From NCBI GenBank assembly GCA_016946835.1, contig JACVTC010000209.1:125975-189974 (forward strand): 64,000 bases of DNA, read 5' to 3'. The stretch is from Neocallimastix lanati (nom. inval.) (lineage: Eukaryota > Neocallimastigomycota > Neocallimastigomycetes > Neocallimastigales > Neocallimastigaceae). Position numbers and translations under genes: made by a program. The notes under the pieces were generated by a model that did not search any database, had not been told where the DNA came from, and worked only from the letters and a program-made list of their open reading frames with translations. This document shows, one piece after another, positions 10,303 to 21,845 of the stretch. Each line of letters opens with the position of its first letter. Within the stretch, counting starts at the first letter, position 1.

Positions 10303-11818
10303 TTTCATGAAAAATGTAAACATGACAGAAAAAGAAAATTCATTACCATTTTTCTTTTAAAAATTTATTACCTTCTACATGTATTCCCTTTACTTTACTT
10401 AAAACCAAAGAAATAATTAAATATAATAAAGAAAGAACTAGTAAAATAAATAAATATATTTATTTTTTATTTTTAATTATATAAATACTTTTTTTCATTA
10501 ATATGAATAAAATTAAAATATTTAATTAAATTATTATAGTAATTATGCATTAATAATTAATCTTATGTATTAATAAATAATAAGTAATAAATAAGTAATA
10601 AATATTATATAACAATATGATTATTTTCATTATATACATTTTATTTTATCAATTTTTTCTAATTTAAAAGCTAAACCTATTTAAATAATTATTTATAATA
10701 ATTATATATTCATAATTAGAAAAATTAAAAAATTGAAAAGTATAAACATAAAAAAAAAATAAAACTTATTTATTATTATAATAAAAAGGATTTTTAAGTA
10801 TTTCATTTAAAACTAGTGATTATCAATTTAATATTAATTTTGCCATAACAGTAGAAAAAATATTTCCAGTGCTTTATTAAATATATTAAATAAATTATAT
10901 AATTTAATATTTTAATAATTTTTATATTTATATTTTTTACTTTTATCTTTTATAGATTATATAAAGAAAAATATTAGAAAAAAACAAAGAATTAATTAAA
11001 TATACCAGCATTTCCTAGTATTAAAATCTCAAATTCTTTTGAAGGTTATTTTTTAATAAAAACTAATATGATTATATTCATTTATTTTAATTTAATTAAA
11101 TAAATAATTAAAAAAATAATAATAATTTAAAATAAAAAATAATTTATATACACAAATAATAAAGAATTTATATTCTATATTTAAATTTTATATGATTTAT
11201 TGGATTAATTAATATATTTATTAATGTATTTAATATATTTATTTTAAATTTTACTACAATTTGAATTCTATATATTTCTAATATTTATGCTAGTAATATA
11301 ATAAAATATTTATATAGCTATTTAAATATGATTTATTTTATATATGATTTTAAATTAAAATTTTAGATATAATAAAATTCAAATACATTTATGATTTATG
11401 ATTTATTTCATAAACAATAATGATTAATATTTAAATGATTTATTTAATTATTTAATTATAAAATATGCTATGAGATTAAAAATTTTAATTAATAATATTA
11501 TTAATATTTATTTAAAAAAAATAATAATTATTATAATAATTTTTTTAAAGATTAAAACTTAATAAATTTTATATAAATAGTACTTTTTAGTTCTTTGTAG
11601 GTTGTTATATATTTTTAATTTTAAATTTATTTTTTTGTATAAATTATTTCTTTTTAATTATTTTGTATATTCTTTATTCAGTTGGTTAGGTAGTTCATGA
11701 TAAATTATATACCTTTTGATATTATAATAATATATTATATAATTTTAATATTTTTGGTTTTATTATAAGTCATCAGAAGTTCAACCACTATATTTAAATT
11801 TTATTAATAAAATTACAA
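9909..11818 (-). repeat. Conserved downstream block of LRR unit A
   Basis: This AT-rich stretch follows the stop of gene A. It is nearly identical, inverted, to 53700-55609 after gene D. It contains one small open frame (9946-10149) and a T tract near 10270-10294, but no other gene that I can support. The unit boundary to the upstream block of B is at 9908/9909. Confidence 0.75.
9946..10149 (-). CDS. Hypothetical 67-residue open frame
   Basis: A short frame of 67 codons, rich in L, I and N. It has an identical inverted copy at 55369-55572. Identity follows from the recent duplication of the whole block and does not show coding function. No domain, signal peptide or known family is recognised. 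It could be a remnant of a transposon ORF or chance. Confidence 0.2.
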   Translation of the reverse strand: MVLNMLLRLMLLDIYWKLSQWLWTIEDFLNLIQNSNIIYLCYVNTKLDKDEETILINFSGLKEQGVN

Positions 11819-14022
11819 CTAATTAGAAGAACAGAGAGATTTAAGTTCTTCTGGAACTTTATCACATCCATCTTCAATTTCTAATTCTGAAAGATTTTTA
11901 AGATTCTTTAAAGGAGAAAAATCTTCAGCATAAATAGAACGAACATCAATTTTTAATGATTCAAGTTCATTGAATCCAGAAATAATTTCAATATCTTCAT
12001 CATTAATGGAAGTGTTTCCATATAATACTAATGATCTTAAGAATTCAACATTTTTGAAGGCATTTAAAGTTGAACCAACACGATTAGTTGTTAATTTCTT
12101 TAAATTTTTAAGATTTCTTAATGAAGAATAATCTAAATCGTCTTCAAAATCGCATTCAGTAAATTCAATTTCTTCAAGTCCACTTAAAGATGATAAAATA
12201 TCAATTCCTTTTTGACTTAAAGAAATTCTCATTAATTTAATCTTTTCAAGAGAAGTTACATTTTCAAATTCTTCTAATGAACTTTCTTCATATTCAACAT
12301 AAGCTTCACTTATAGTTTCAGTAGGAACTGAATTAGAAGAGCAAAGAGATTTAAGTTCTTCTGGAACTTTATCACATCCATCTTCAATATCTATTTCTGA
12401 GAGATTTTTAAGATTCTTTAAAGGAGAAAAATCTTCAGCATCTATAAAATGAACATCAATTTTTAATGATTCAAGTTCATTGAATCCAGAAATGATTTCA
12501 ATATCTTCATCATCAATGGAAGTGTTTCCATATAATACTAATGATCTTAAGGATTTAACATTTTTGAAGGCATTTAAAGTTGAACCAACACGATTAGTTG
12601 TTAATTTCTTTAAATTTTTAAGATTTCTTAATGAAGAATAATCTAAATCGTCTTCAAAGTCACATTCAGTAAATTCAATTTCTTCAAGTCCACTTAAAGA
12701 TGATAAAATATCAATTCCTCTTTGACTTAAAGAAATTCTCATTAATTTAATTTTTTCAATAGTAATCACATTTTCAAATTCTTCTAATGAACTTTCTTCA
12801 TATTCAGCATAAGCTTCACTTATAGATTCAGTAGAAACTGAATTAGAAGAGCAAAGAGATTTAAGTTCTTCTGGAACTTTATCACATCCATCTTCAATTT
12901 CTAATTCTGAAAGATTTTTAAGATTCTTTAAAGGAGAAAAATCTTCAGCATAAATAGAACGAACATCAATTTTTAATGATTCAAGTTCATTGAATCCAGA
13001 AATAATTTCAATATCTTCATCATTAATGGAAGTGTTTCCATATAATACTAATGATCTTAAGAATTCAACATTTTTGAAGGCATTTAAAGTTGAACCAACA
13101 CGATTAGTTGTTAATTTCTTTAAATTTTTAAGATTTCTTAATGAAGAATAATCTAAATCGTCTTCAAAGTCACATTCAGTAAATTCAATTTCTTCAAGTC
13201 CACTTAAAGATGATAAAATATCAATTCCTTTTTGACTTAAAGAAATTCTCATTAATTTAATCTTTTCAAGAGAAGTTACATTTTCAAATTCTTCTAATGA
13301 ACTTTCTTCATATTCAACATAAGCTTCACTTATAGTTTCAGTAGGAACTGAATTAGAAGAACAAAGAGATTTAAGTTCTTCTGGAACTTTATCACATCCA
13401 TCTTCAATTTCTAATTCTGAAAGATTTTTAAGATTCTTTAAAGAAGAAAAATCTTCAGCATAAATAGAACGAACATCAATTTTTAATGATTCAAGTTCAT
13501 TGAATCCAGAAATAATTTCAATATCTTCATCATCAATGGAAGTGTTTCCATATAATACTAATGATCTTAAGGATTCAACATTTTTGAAGGCATTTAAAGT
13601 TGAACCAACACGATTAGTTGTTAATTTCTTTAAATTTTTAAGATTCTTTAATGAAGAATAATCTAAATCGTCTTCAAATTCACATTCAGTAAATTCAATT
13701 TCTTCGAGTCCACTTAAACCAGATAAAATATTAACGTATTCTTGATTCAATGAAAGTCTCGTTAAATTACTGTAAAATTTAAAAAAATTTATAAAAAAAA
13801 GAATTATTAATAATTTTTAATAAAAAATAATAAAGAAAATATTTTAATTAAAATTATAAATATTATTAATGATTATTACAATTTAGTTATATTTCCATTA
13901 CGGTTACAAGTTAAATCAATATCTCCTTCAATATTTTTATTGAATTCTTTAACTTCACTGCATTGTGAAGCTAACGCACCAAGAACAAGAAAAGAATGAA
14001 CTAATCCTCTAATATATTTCAT
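11819..14022 (-). CDS. Secreted LRR block-repeat protein A (4 blocks, two exons)
   Basis: Exon 1 is 13880-14022 and exon 2 is 11819-13769. The intron 13770-13879 (110 bp) has GT..AG ends, and the product has 697 residues. The signal peptide is MKYIRGLVHSFLVLGALA. Exon 2 contains four 170-residue LRR blocks with the same three cysteines per block as in B. Compared with D, block 1, block 2, block 3 and block 4 of A correspond to D blocks 1, 2, 5 and 6, sharing even the rare SEIDIEDG variant. A and D thus differ mainly by two whole blocks. The upstream region is interrupted by MULE1 about 500 bp before the ATG, which could have changed its regulation. It is probably secreted; the ligand is unknown. 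Confidence 0.85.
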
Positions 14023-14171
14023 TATTAATATTATTATTATTATTATATTATTATATTATTATATTATTATTATATTATTATACTATTATATAATATTTTA
14101 TTATTATTATAATTTGTTTTTTTGTATTTTATATTTATTGAAGAAAATAAAAAAAGAGATAAACAAGAGAC

Positions 14172-14298
14172 CTTTTATAGTCAAAAAAAAAAAAAAAAAA
14201 AAAAAAAAAATTAAAAAGAAGAATATTCTAATCAATAAAAAAATTAAAAAAGTAGAATATTCTAATCAATAAAAAAATTAAAAAGAAAAAGAATATTC
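14172..14298 (-). promoter_or_regulatory. Promoter region of LRR gene A: TATA box and three GAATATTC palindromes
   Basis: TATAAAAG on the minus strand (14172-14179) is preceded by GAATATTC at 14221-14228, 14255-14262 and 14291-14298. Spacing matches genes B and D. The palindromes match the GAAnnTTC core of heat-shock elements. MULE1 begins about 230 bp further upstream, so the proximal promoter is intact. Confidence 0.55.
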
Positions 14299-15044
14299 TA
14301 ATCTATAAAAAAAAAAGATTATTTTATTTATTATTTATTATGCAAAAAAAAAATTTTTTAATTTTAATTTAATTAATTAATTATTTTTTTAATTAGATTA
14401 TAATTTTTTTTTTTTTTTTCTTTGAATATGATTATTTAGTATATTAATAATTATATTAATAATTATTAAAAATAAAGTTTAATAAATGAATTTTATTCTT
14501 GTTATAAAAAAAAATATATATATAAAGGGGGTGGTGCGTTTCGGAATGTGGCTTTAAATATTTTTACATAAATTTTCATTTCGGAATGTGGCTTATATTA
14601 TTTTTTTTATAAATTTTTATTTATGAATATAATATTTAAATATTAAAATAAAATGGCACATATAATTTCTTTGAAAAAATAATTATTAAAAATATTTAAA
14701 ATGTGATATATTTCAAAAAAAATAATGATTTACATTCGCCATATTCTGAAAATTTTTATTTATTTATTAATTTATTCATTTAATTATTTAATAATAATAT
14801 TTAATAATATTTCTTTTTATACTATTTTCTAATTATAAAGTTTGTTTATTATATGGAAATATAATAATTTACATTAATTTAAAATACTGTAAAAATTATA
14901 ATAAAATTCATGTTAATATATATGAATATGCTATATCATTTATTTATTATATAATTTATTTGTTGCTAAATTCAGTTTTTATATTAATTTCATATCAATA
15001 TCTTATTTATTTTATTTTATCATATTATATATTATTATTTCACT

Positions 15045-15915
15045 GCATATTTATTTTATTTTATTTTATTTTATTTTATTTCGATTGATACTTGCAATTT
15101 ATTATAATTCACATATTTATTTTATTTTATTAGTACTTGTATTTTTATTATAATTCAAATATTTATTTTGTTTTATTTTATTTTATTTTTATTAATACTT
15201 GTATTTTTATTATAATTCAAATAATTTTTTTATTTTATTTTATTTTATTTTATTTTATTTTATTTTATTTTATTTTTATTAATACTTTATTCCTTTATAT
15301 TACTTCACTATTTTATTTTATTATATTTTATTTTATTTTATTTTATTTTATTTTATTTTATTTTATTTTATTTTATTTTATTCAATCTGTACATTGTATT
15401 TAATATTCTACTTTTTATTTTATTTTATTTTATTTTATTTTATTTTATTTTATTTTATTTTATTTTATTCAATCTGTACATTGTATTTAATATTCTACTT
15501 TTTATTTTATTTTATTTTATTTTATTTTATTTTATTTTATTTTATTTTATTTTATTTTATTTTATTTTATTTTATTTTATTTTATTTTATTTTATTTTAT
15601 TTTATTTTATTTTATTTTATTTTATTTTATTTTATTTTATTTTATTTTATTTTATTTTATTTTATTTTATTTTATTTTATTTTATTTTATTTTATTTTAT
15701 TTTATTTTATTTTATTTTATTTTATTTTATTTTATTTTATTTTATTTTATTTTATTTTATTTTATTTTATTTTATTTTATTTTATTTTATTTTATTTTAT
15801 TTTATTTTATTTTATTCAATCTGTACTTCATATTTATATTTCAATATTTATTCATTTTATTTTATTGTATTTTATTTTATTTTATTTTATTTTATTTTAT
15901 TTTATTTTATTTTAT
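15045..15915. repeat. (TTTTA)n pentanucleotide arrays inside MULE1
   Basis: Several runs of TTTTA are separated by short AT-rich spacers; the longest is about 300 bp (15505-15815). The long reading frame of F/I/L/Y through it is a repeat artefact. MULE2 has a similar array (32886-33471) with the same lead-in sequence (taatactttattc.tttatattacttcact). Confidence 0.95.
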
Positions 15916-16545
15916 TCAATCTGTACTTCATATTTATATTTCAACTATTTATTTTATTTTATTCATTCTGTATTTCATATTTATATTTCAACTATTTATT
16001 TTATTTTATTCAATCTGTACTTTATATTTATATTTCAACTATTAATTTTATTTTATTCATCCTGTACTTTATATTTATATTTCAACTATTTATTTTATTT
16101 CATTCAATCTGTACTTCATATTTTTATTTCAACTATTTATTTTATTTTATTTTATTCAATCTGTACTTTATATTTATATTTCAACTATTAATTTTATTTT
16201 ATTCATCCTGTACTTTATATTTATATTTCAACTATTTATTTTATTTTATTCATTCTGTACTTCATATTTATATTTCAACTATTTATTTTATTTTATTCAA
16301 TCTGTACTTTATATTTATATTTCAACTATTTATTTTATTTTATTCATTCTGTACTTCATATTTATATTTCAACTATTTATTTTATTTTATTCAATCTGTA
16401 CTTCATATTTATATTTCAACTATTTATTTTATTTTATTCATCCTGTACTTTATATTTATATTTCAACTATTTATTTTATTTTATTCAATCTGTACTTTAT
16501 ATTTATATTTATATTTCAACTATTTATTTTATTTTATTTTATTTT
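15816..16545. repeat. Minisatellite of about 45-50 bp units in MULE1
   Basis: About 14 copies of a unit containing caatctgtacttcatattta and tttcaactatttattttatt. Variants alternate caatctg, cattctg and catcctg, and tacttta or tacttca. It directly continues the TTTTA array. Confidence 0.9.
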
Positions 16546-17401
16546 ATATACTTATACTTCTATATTATTACATTCTATATTTTTTTCATTTTATTTTTAA
16601 ATATTCTTTTTAAAATTCTTATTTCCTTTTTAATATTTTTTTATCTAATATTTTAAATAAATTTTATATAATACGAAAATCTTTTTTACTCAGGAGCATT
16701 ATATTTAACTTGATAAGGAAAGATTATTTGAAAATTTAATTATAAATATTAAATTAAAACTTTTTTTTAGTAATAGTAATAATAACAATAACATTTTTAA
16801 ACATAAATTTCTATTAAATAATAAATAAATTATTTTAGATATTTATATTATACAAATCTAATAAACTAACAAAAAGAGCATTACTATTTTTACAAATAGT
16901 AAAGTTTTTTTAGAAAGCCTGATAGAAATAATTTAAAATATTAATTATTTTCTTTTATAAGTATTATAATACTTAAATATCATTATATATATTTAAAATG
17001 TATATTTGAATATTTATTAAAAATATGAAATATACATTAAATATATTTTTAAAAAATATATTAATTTAATAATTGGTTTATTTTATAAAAATTATTTATT
17101 TATTTATTAATTTACTACAATATAAAATAAAAATAATGAGAAATGCAATACATTCATATTTTTAATATTTTATAATACTAATATATAATAATAAAGACAT
17201 CTTTTAATTTTATTTAATAATATTTAATTAAGTAAAAAATATTTAAAATAAATTTATAAAAAAAATTTTTTTTTAATATTTTTAAGCTAACCCTATCAAT
17301 AAATATTAAATAAATTTAAATATTGAATTTCTTATTAAATAAAAAAATTTAATTTTCAATTAATTGTAATTATGATTTTGAAAGGATTTTAATAATTATT
17401 T

Positions 17402-18850
17402 TTATTTTGTTTTATTAAAATTAATGATTTCATTATTCAATCTAATTAAACAATTAAACCAATTTTCGATGATATCATTTTTACTACATCCAATATTTTT
17501 TAATTCGGCTTCCATATTTTTATAATATTCAACTAAAATATTAATGTCATCGACCCTTTCTGATATTCTGCTCTTTTTTCTCCAAATTCCTTTAATTCTC
17601 ATATGGTAATCATAGTAAGATTTGGATTCTTCAAATTGTATTGTATATATTAATTTATAAAATGAAGGCTTTTTTACAAATAAATTTTTTAAATAACTGT
17701 TATAAGATTCTGAAGCATTATTTGTTATGTGGTCTATATTATTGTAATAATTCCAATATTTTATATTATAGATATTTAGAAATGTTTTCTCAAAATAATC
17801 TAAAAAATTCAAAAATTGGGAACAGGTAGATTTATATCTCATGCATGTATTTTTAATTTTATTAAAAATATCAGGTATGTATTCAATATTAATAAAACAT
17901 AAATTAGAAATCGCTTTATAATAAGTATTTAAAATATTATGATCTTTCACTTCCTTGTAACATAATTTATTTTTTTTTGTCATTAATAATCTTTTATAAT
18001 GCCAAAAACAATATTTAATATTTATATTGGGAAAAATATTTTCCACTGCATTAGATATTCCTTTTTCAAAATCACAATGAAAAATTTTTTCTGAGAAATT
18101 AATATTTGCATTATATTTAATTATATTTTTTTTTATTTCATTAAATAATATTTCGTAAGTTGTTTGTTCTTTGTTTTTTAATATTGACATGGAAGTAGTG
18201 TAAAAACAATTTAATTCTGTAACATAAGTTCTGGTAATGAATACTTGATAACTATTAGTTGGAGCTATTAAAAATGTACCATCAGCAAATATATGTTTAT
18301 TCTCCATAAATAATTTTGCTTGGAATGGTGATTGAAAAATTATTATATTAGAATTTTTGAATATCATAAAGTATTCACCTCTTATTGTTTTATAATATTC
18401 AGATACATTAGGAACTTCATCAAATGTTTTTACATTAGGAAATAATTGTTTGTTTTTATATCTTGTTATTTGGGATTTAATTGTTTTATATTCAGGGCAT
18501 ATATATCCTATTTCTTGAGAAATTTTATCAAATATGCGTTTTGATTTTATATCAGAAGGAATCAAACTTTTTTTTATTTCATCTTTAATTTTATGTTTTA
18601 TTAATGATTTGGACGCATTAATTTCATTACCAGGATGATTATGTGAAGAATCATAATTTAAAACCTCTTTATTATCATTTAAAATAATAAAAGACTTACA
18701 TTTATTTAATGTTTTATATTCTGTACATCTATATATTTTTGTATTATCTTTTTTTAATTTTGAAAAATTATATTTAAATTTTCGATCTATAATTATTTGC
18801 TCTTTTCCTCGATTTGTTTCACTTATATCAATTTTTAGATTTCCCTCCAT
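17402..18850 (-). CDS. MULE1 transposase (FLYWCH zinc finger and MULE DDE domain)
   Basis: A 482-residue protein read from the ATG at 18850. This start aligns with the MEDN and MEEN starts of the MULE2 and MULE3 transposases. Residues 25-75 form a FLYWCH-type zinc finger with C42, C51, H70 and H72. The MULE catalytic core shows D190 (ADGTF), D260 (HCDFEKG) and E381 (NNASESYNSYL), plus the conserved C281-x2-H284 (CFWHY) between the second Asp and the Glu. Together these give the DDE triad that cuts and rejoins element ends. No stops or frameshifts occur. It acts on the terminal inverted repeats of this element and possibly on the 45923-46622 derivative. No second ORF is seen in the element. 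Confidence 0.9.
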   Translation of the reverse strand: MEGNLKIDISETNRGKEQIIIDRKFKYNFSKLKKDNTKIYRCTEYKTLNKCKSFIILNDNKEVLNYDSSHNHPGNEINASKSLIKHKIKDEIKKSLIPSDIKSKRIFDKISQEIGYICPEYKTIKSQITRYKNKQLFPNVKTFDEVPNVSEYYKTIRGEYFMIFKNSNIIIFQSPFQAKLFMENKHIFADGTFLIAPTNSYQVFITRTYVTELNCFYTTSMSILKNKEQTTYEILFNEIKKNIIKYNANINFSEKIFHCDFEKGISNAVENIFPNINIKYCFWHYKRLLMTKKNKLCYKEVKDHNILNTYYKAISNLCFINIEYIPDIFNKIKNTCMRYKSTCSQFLNFLDYFEKTFLNIYNIKYWNYYNNIDHITNNASESYNSYLKNLFVKKPSFYKLIYTIQFEESKSYYDYHMRIKGIWRKKSRISERVDDINILVEYYKNMEAELKNIGCSKNDIIENWFNCLIRLNNEIINFNKTK

Positions 18851-18934
18851 CAAAATTTTTAATATAAATATTAATAAATATGAAAATATTTATTTTTTAT
18901 TTTTTATTTAATATGTATTTTCAATTTTTTTTAA

Positions 18935-19470
18935 AAATTACAATTATAAATATAAAAATATTTTATTTTATTTCAAGAAAATTATTAAAAAAATATTTAT
19001 CTTTTTTTTTTTATTTTATTTTTTCATTATAAAATAAAATATTTATTTAATTATTATTTATTTATATAATAAAAAATTACAGTTATAAATATAAATAAAT
19101 ATGAAAATATTTTATTTTATTTCAAGAAAATTACTAATAAAATATTTTATTTCAAGAAAATTACTAAAAAAATATTTATCTTTTCTTTTTTTTATTTTAT
19201 TTTTTCATTATAAAATAAAATATTTATTTAATTATTATTTATTTATATAATAAAAAATTACAGTTATAAATATAAATAAATATGAAAATATTTTATTTTA
19301 TTTCAAGAAAATTACTAATAAAATATTTTATTTCAAGAAAATTACTAAAAAAATATTTATCTTTTCTTTTTTTTATTTTATTTTTTTATTATAAAATAAA
19401 ATATTTATTTAATTATTATTTATTTATTTATTTATTTATATAATAAAAAATTACAGTTATAAATATAAAT
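18935..19470. repeat. Tandem repeat of about 180 bp, three copies, near the MULE1 end
   Basis: Copies beginning near 18935, 19076 and 19256 share ttacagttataaatataaat, tttcaagaaaattacta and a T-rich tail; a partial fourth starts near 19450. T-rich simple sequence continues to about 19670. Such subterminal repeats are common in MULEs. Confidence 0.75.
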
Positions 19471-19824
19471 AAAAATGAAAATATTTTATTTTATTTTTTT
19501 TGTATTTTATTTTTTTAATCTTTTTTATTTTTTTTATTTTTTTTTTATTTTTAATTTTTTTTATTTTTTTATTTTTTTTATTTTTTTATTTTTTTATTTT
19601 TTTTATTTTTTTATTTTTTTATTTTTTTTATTTTTTTATTTTTTTATATTTTTATTTTTTATTATCAAATATATATTAAATTATGAAATTATTATAAAAA
19701 TAAAATATTTATTTAATTATTATTTAATTATTTATTTATATAAAAAAATTTATATATAATACGCCATCTCAAAAAGCATGTGGCTTATATCTATTCACGT
19801 GCGGTTCCGAAACGCGCTCTCCCC

Positions 19825-20470
19825 ATATATAAATTTTATTAAAAATTAGTAAAATATCAATTATTATAAATTTGTAATGTGGCGTATTTATGACTTACAT
19901 AAAACATTTATGTAATATCACATAAAATAAAATCGTGATATAATTAAAATTTATGTAGTAAAAAATAAATAAAAAATATTAAAAAATAATTATTAAAAAA
20001 TAAGTATTTACCTATAATAATTAATAAACAATAAAAATATTAATAAAAATAATAAATAAAATTTGAGATTATGAAATTTGAAGTATTTATTCTCTTAATA
20101 ATAAATATTTTTTAATATAATAATTATTATAAAAAAAAAAAAAAAAAGAATATTCTAAATAAATTGTAATTATATTAATTTTAATTTCTTAATAATTAAA
20201 AAAAATAGAAAAAAAGATTTTTCAATTTAAATAAAAAGCGAAGTGTATTTTATTTAATTAATATTTTTATTTCCTTCATTTATTTTTGTTTTTCGTAAAC
20301 AAACCGTAAGCATCTGTCATATAGTTACAAAAAGAAAATTCTATCATGATTATAAAATGTAATATTTAAATATTCTAAATAGAAATAATGAAATAATATG
20401 AAATATGAAATATATTAAAAAATAATTTTTTTTATTTACACTTCTTTTTTAATTCGTAAAATAAGAAAAT
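19825..20470 (-). repeat. Distal upstream block of LRR unit A
   Basis: This resumes the unit upstream sequence after MULE1 and is homologous to 6621-7260 of unit B. It includes the second 9-bp target copy at 19825-19833 and a GAATATTC at 20148-20155. Homology ends around 20470, where LINE debris begins. No gene is present. Confidence 0.7.
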
Positions 20471-20524
20471 ATGAAATTATATAAAATATAAATATAATGA
20501 AATATAATGAAAATAGAAATATTA

Positions 20525-20960
20525 ATATTAGTGATAGTGAAAATAATAGTATTGTTACTACTAATATAGTGAATAGTGAAAATGATGAAAATGGTGTTAA
20601 TTTAAGTAATTTTCTGAATAACGAATATGTAAATATATATGTGATGTAATACGGATTATATTACTTCCTGCTTGGTGGAAGAGATGCAGACAATATTGAT
20701 TTAAATTATAAAAAGGAATTGGATGTTTTGTTAAAGAACCAAATCATTTCTGGTGATTATTCAAAAAAGCCATTCTTGGGGTGATCTGTAGCTCTCTTTA
20801 CAGAAATTATGCATTGGGCTAGTACTCGATAAGGGATACTATTCCTACAGTATAAGAGCAAACTAACCAGTGGGTCAATGCTGAAAATACAGTAAGACAG
20901 GCTAGAAAGGTCAATGCCTCTGAAGGAGAAGATCATAATTTCTTTTCAGATAGTTAATTC
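20525..20960 (+). pseudogene. Decayed LINE C-terminal fragment
   Basis: The first part (20525-20650) encodes an Asn/Ser-rich stretch ending in a stop. From about 20655 the plus strand reads a weakly conserved segment with LLGGR, KPFLG and ALFTEIM. This resembles the LLGGR ... YFVGITEFL region of the LINE end at 3-746. In-frame stops near 20781 and 20827 show decay. It is assigned to a LINE by resemblance only. Confidence 0.45.
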
Positions 20961-21249
20961 AAACACTAATCGGGAATAAACAATCTGGAAGTTCGTTGCA
21001 TACGAACTTTTTTCTAAATTTATTTATACACTTTTACTTTTGAATATAACTTTTTATTTCAAGTTACTATTTTAAATATTTTTATGTTCTAATTGGAAAA
21101 ATAATATTTATTTGTTTAATTAATTCTGTGTTTTTATTTTAAAAAAAATATATTCAAATAATCGATAAATAAATAAATAAATAAATAAATAAAGATTAAA
21201 TATCATATTAATAACAGCTATAAAAAAAATCATCGATAGCTCTCTTTAG

Positions 21250-21612
21250 TTCCTTTTTGAGAGCTTTAACAAAAACATTTTCATTATCAAGAGTGTCAAC
21301 GTTGTACCGATATGGCAAAGAAATAGTGCAGTTAGAAGTCCTGTTAATTCTCATCAATACACATTTATTAACAACGCAGTTCCGAACACAGAACTTATAG
21401 TAAGTAATTCATTTTTTGATGATATTTCTTGTGGTTCAGGAGAGAGTTTAGTTTATACCATTCTATTTATTTCAAAGATGTTACTTCTTTATTTTATTAT
21501 TTTAAATAAAACTAGTGATTATGTTACTGCACATAGTATATATCACGCCGTAATTTTTTTTTTTTTGAACTTATTTTTATTCTTTATTACATTAAATTTT
21601 TTTATGATTAAT
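21250..21612 (+). pseudogene. Unassigned open stretch between LINE fragments
   Basis: A stop-free plus-strand frame of about 120 codons without a clear start. Its first part (VVPIWQRNSAVRSPVNSHQY) has balanced composition, unlike the surrounding AT-rich DNA. The second half turns hydrophobic and AT-driven. I do not recognise it. It may be another piece of a LINE ORF. Confidence 0.2.
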
Positions 21613-21654
21613 TAAAATTTGTTTTTTTATTTTATTCATTCTTTTTTATTGATC

Positions 21655-21845
21655 GCAATAATGGACGCAGTGTTATCATCGATGAATGGGAAAAAGTTAG
21701 AAACTATTGCTTCTAACCCACTTTTATAATTATATAATATATAATATTTCATTTCATGTATTTTATTTTTTATTTTTCATTTAAATCATGCAATTTTATT
21801 ATTATTATAAATTAAATAAAGTTTTCTCTAAGCCAAAAAAAAAAG
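21655..21845 (+). mobile_element. LINE 3' terminus with short A tail
   Basis: This is homologous to 683-860: the last codons (EWEK then ASNxLL), the same 3' UTR (ataatatttcatttcatgta, aataaagttttctctaag) and then about ten A. The endonuclease region of another LINE starts immediately after the tail, giving a head-to-tail arrangement. Confidence 0.75.

Larger units (their letters stand above)
14527..19824 (-). mobile_element. MULE1: Mutator-like DNA transposon, 5298 bp
   Basis: The element starts GGGGGTGGTGCGTTTCGG and its other end, reverse-complemented, is GGGGAGAGCGCGTTTCGG. It is flanked by perfect 9-bp target duplications ATATATAAA at 14518-14526 and 19825-19833, the size expected for Mutator-like elements. 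Removing it restores exactly the sequence seen uninterrupted in unit B at 6610-6660. It carries one intact transposase on the minus strand, long TTTTA arrays and a minisatellite. It appears structurally complete and may be autonomous. A deletion derivative is at 45923-46622. Confidence 0.92.

Noticed and set aside
15137-16191. Long plus-strand frames of F, I, L and Y
   Set aside because: They are translations of TTTTA arrays and a minisatellite inside MULE1, with no start context or domain.
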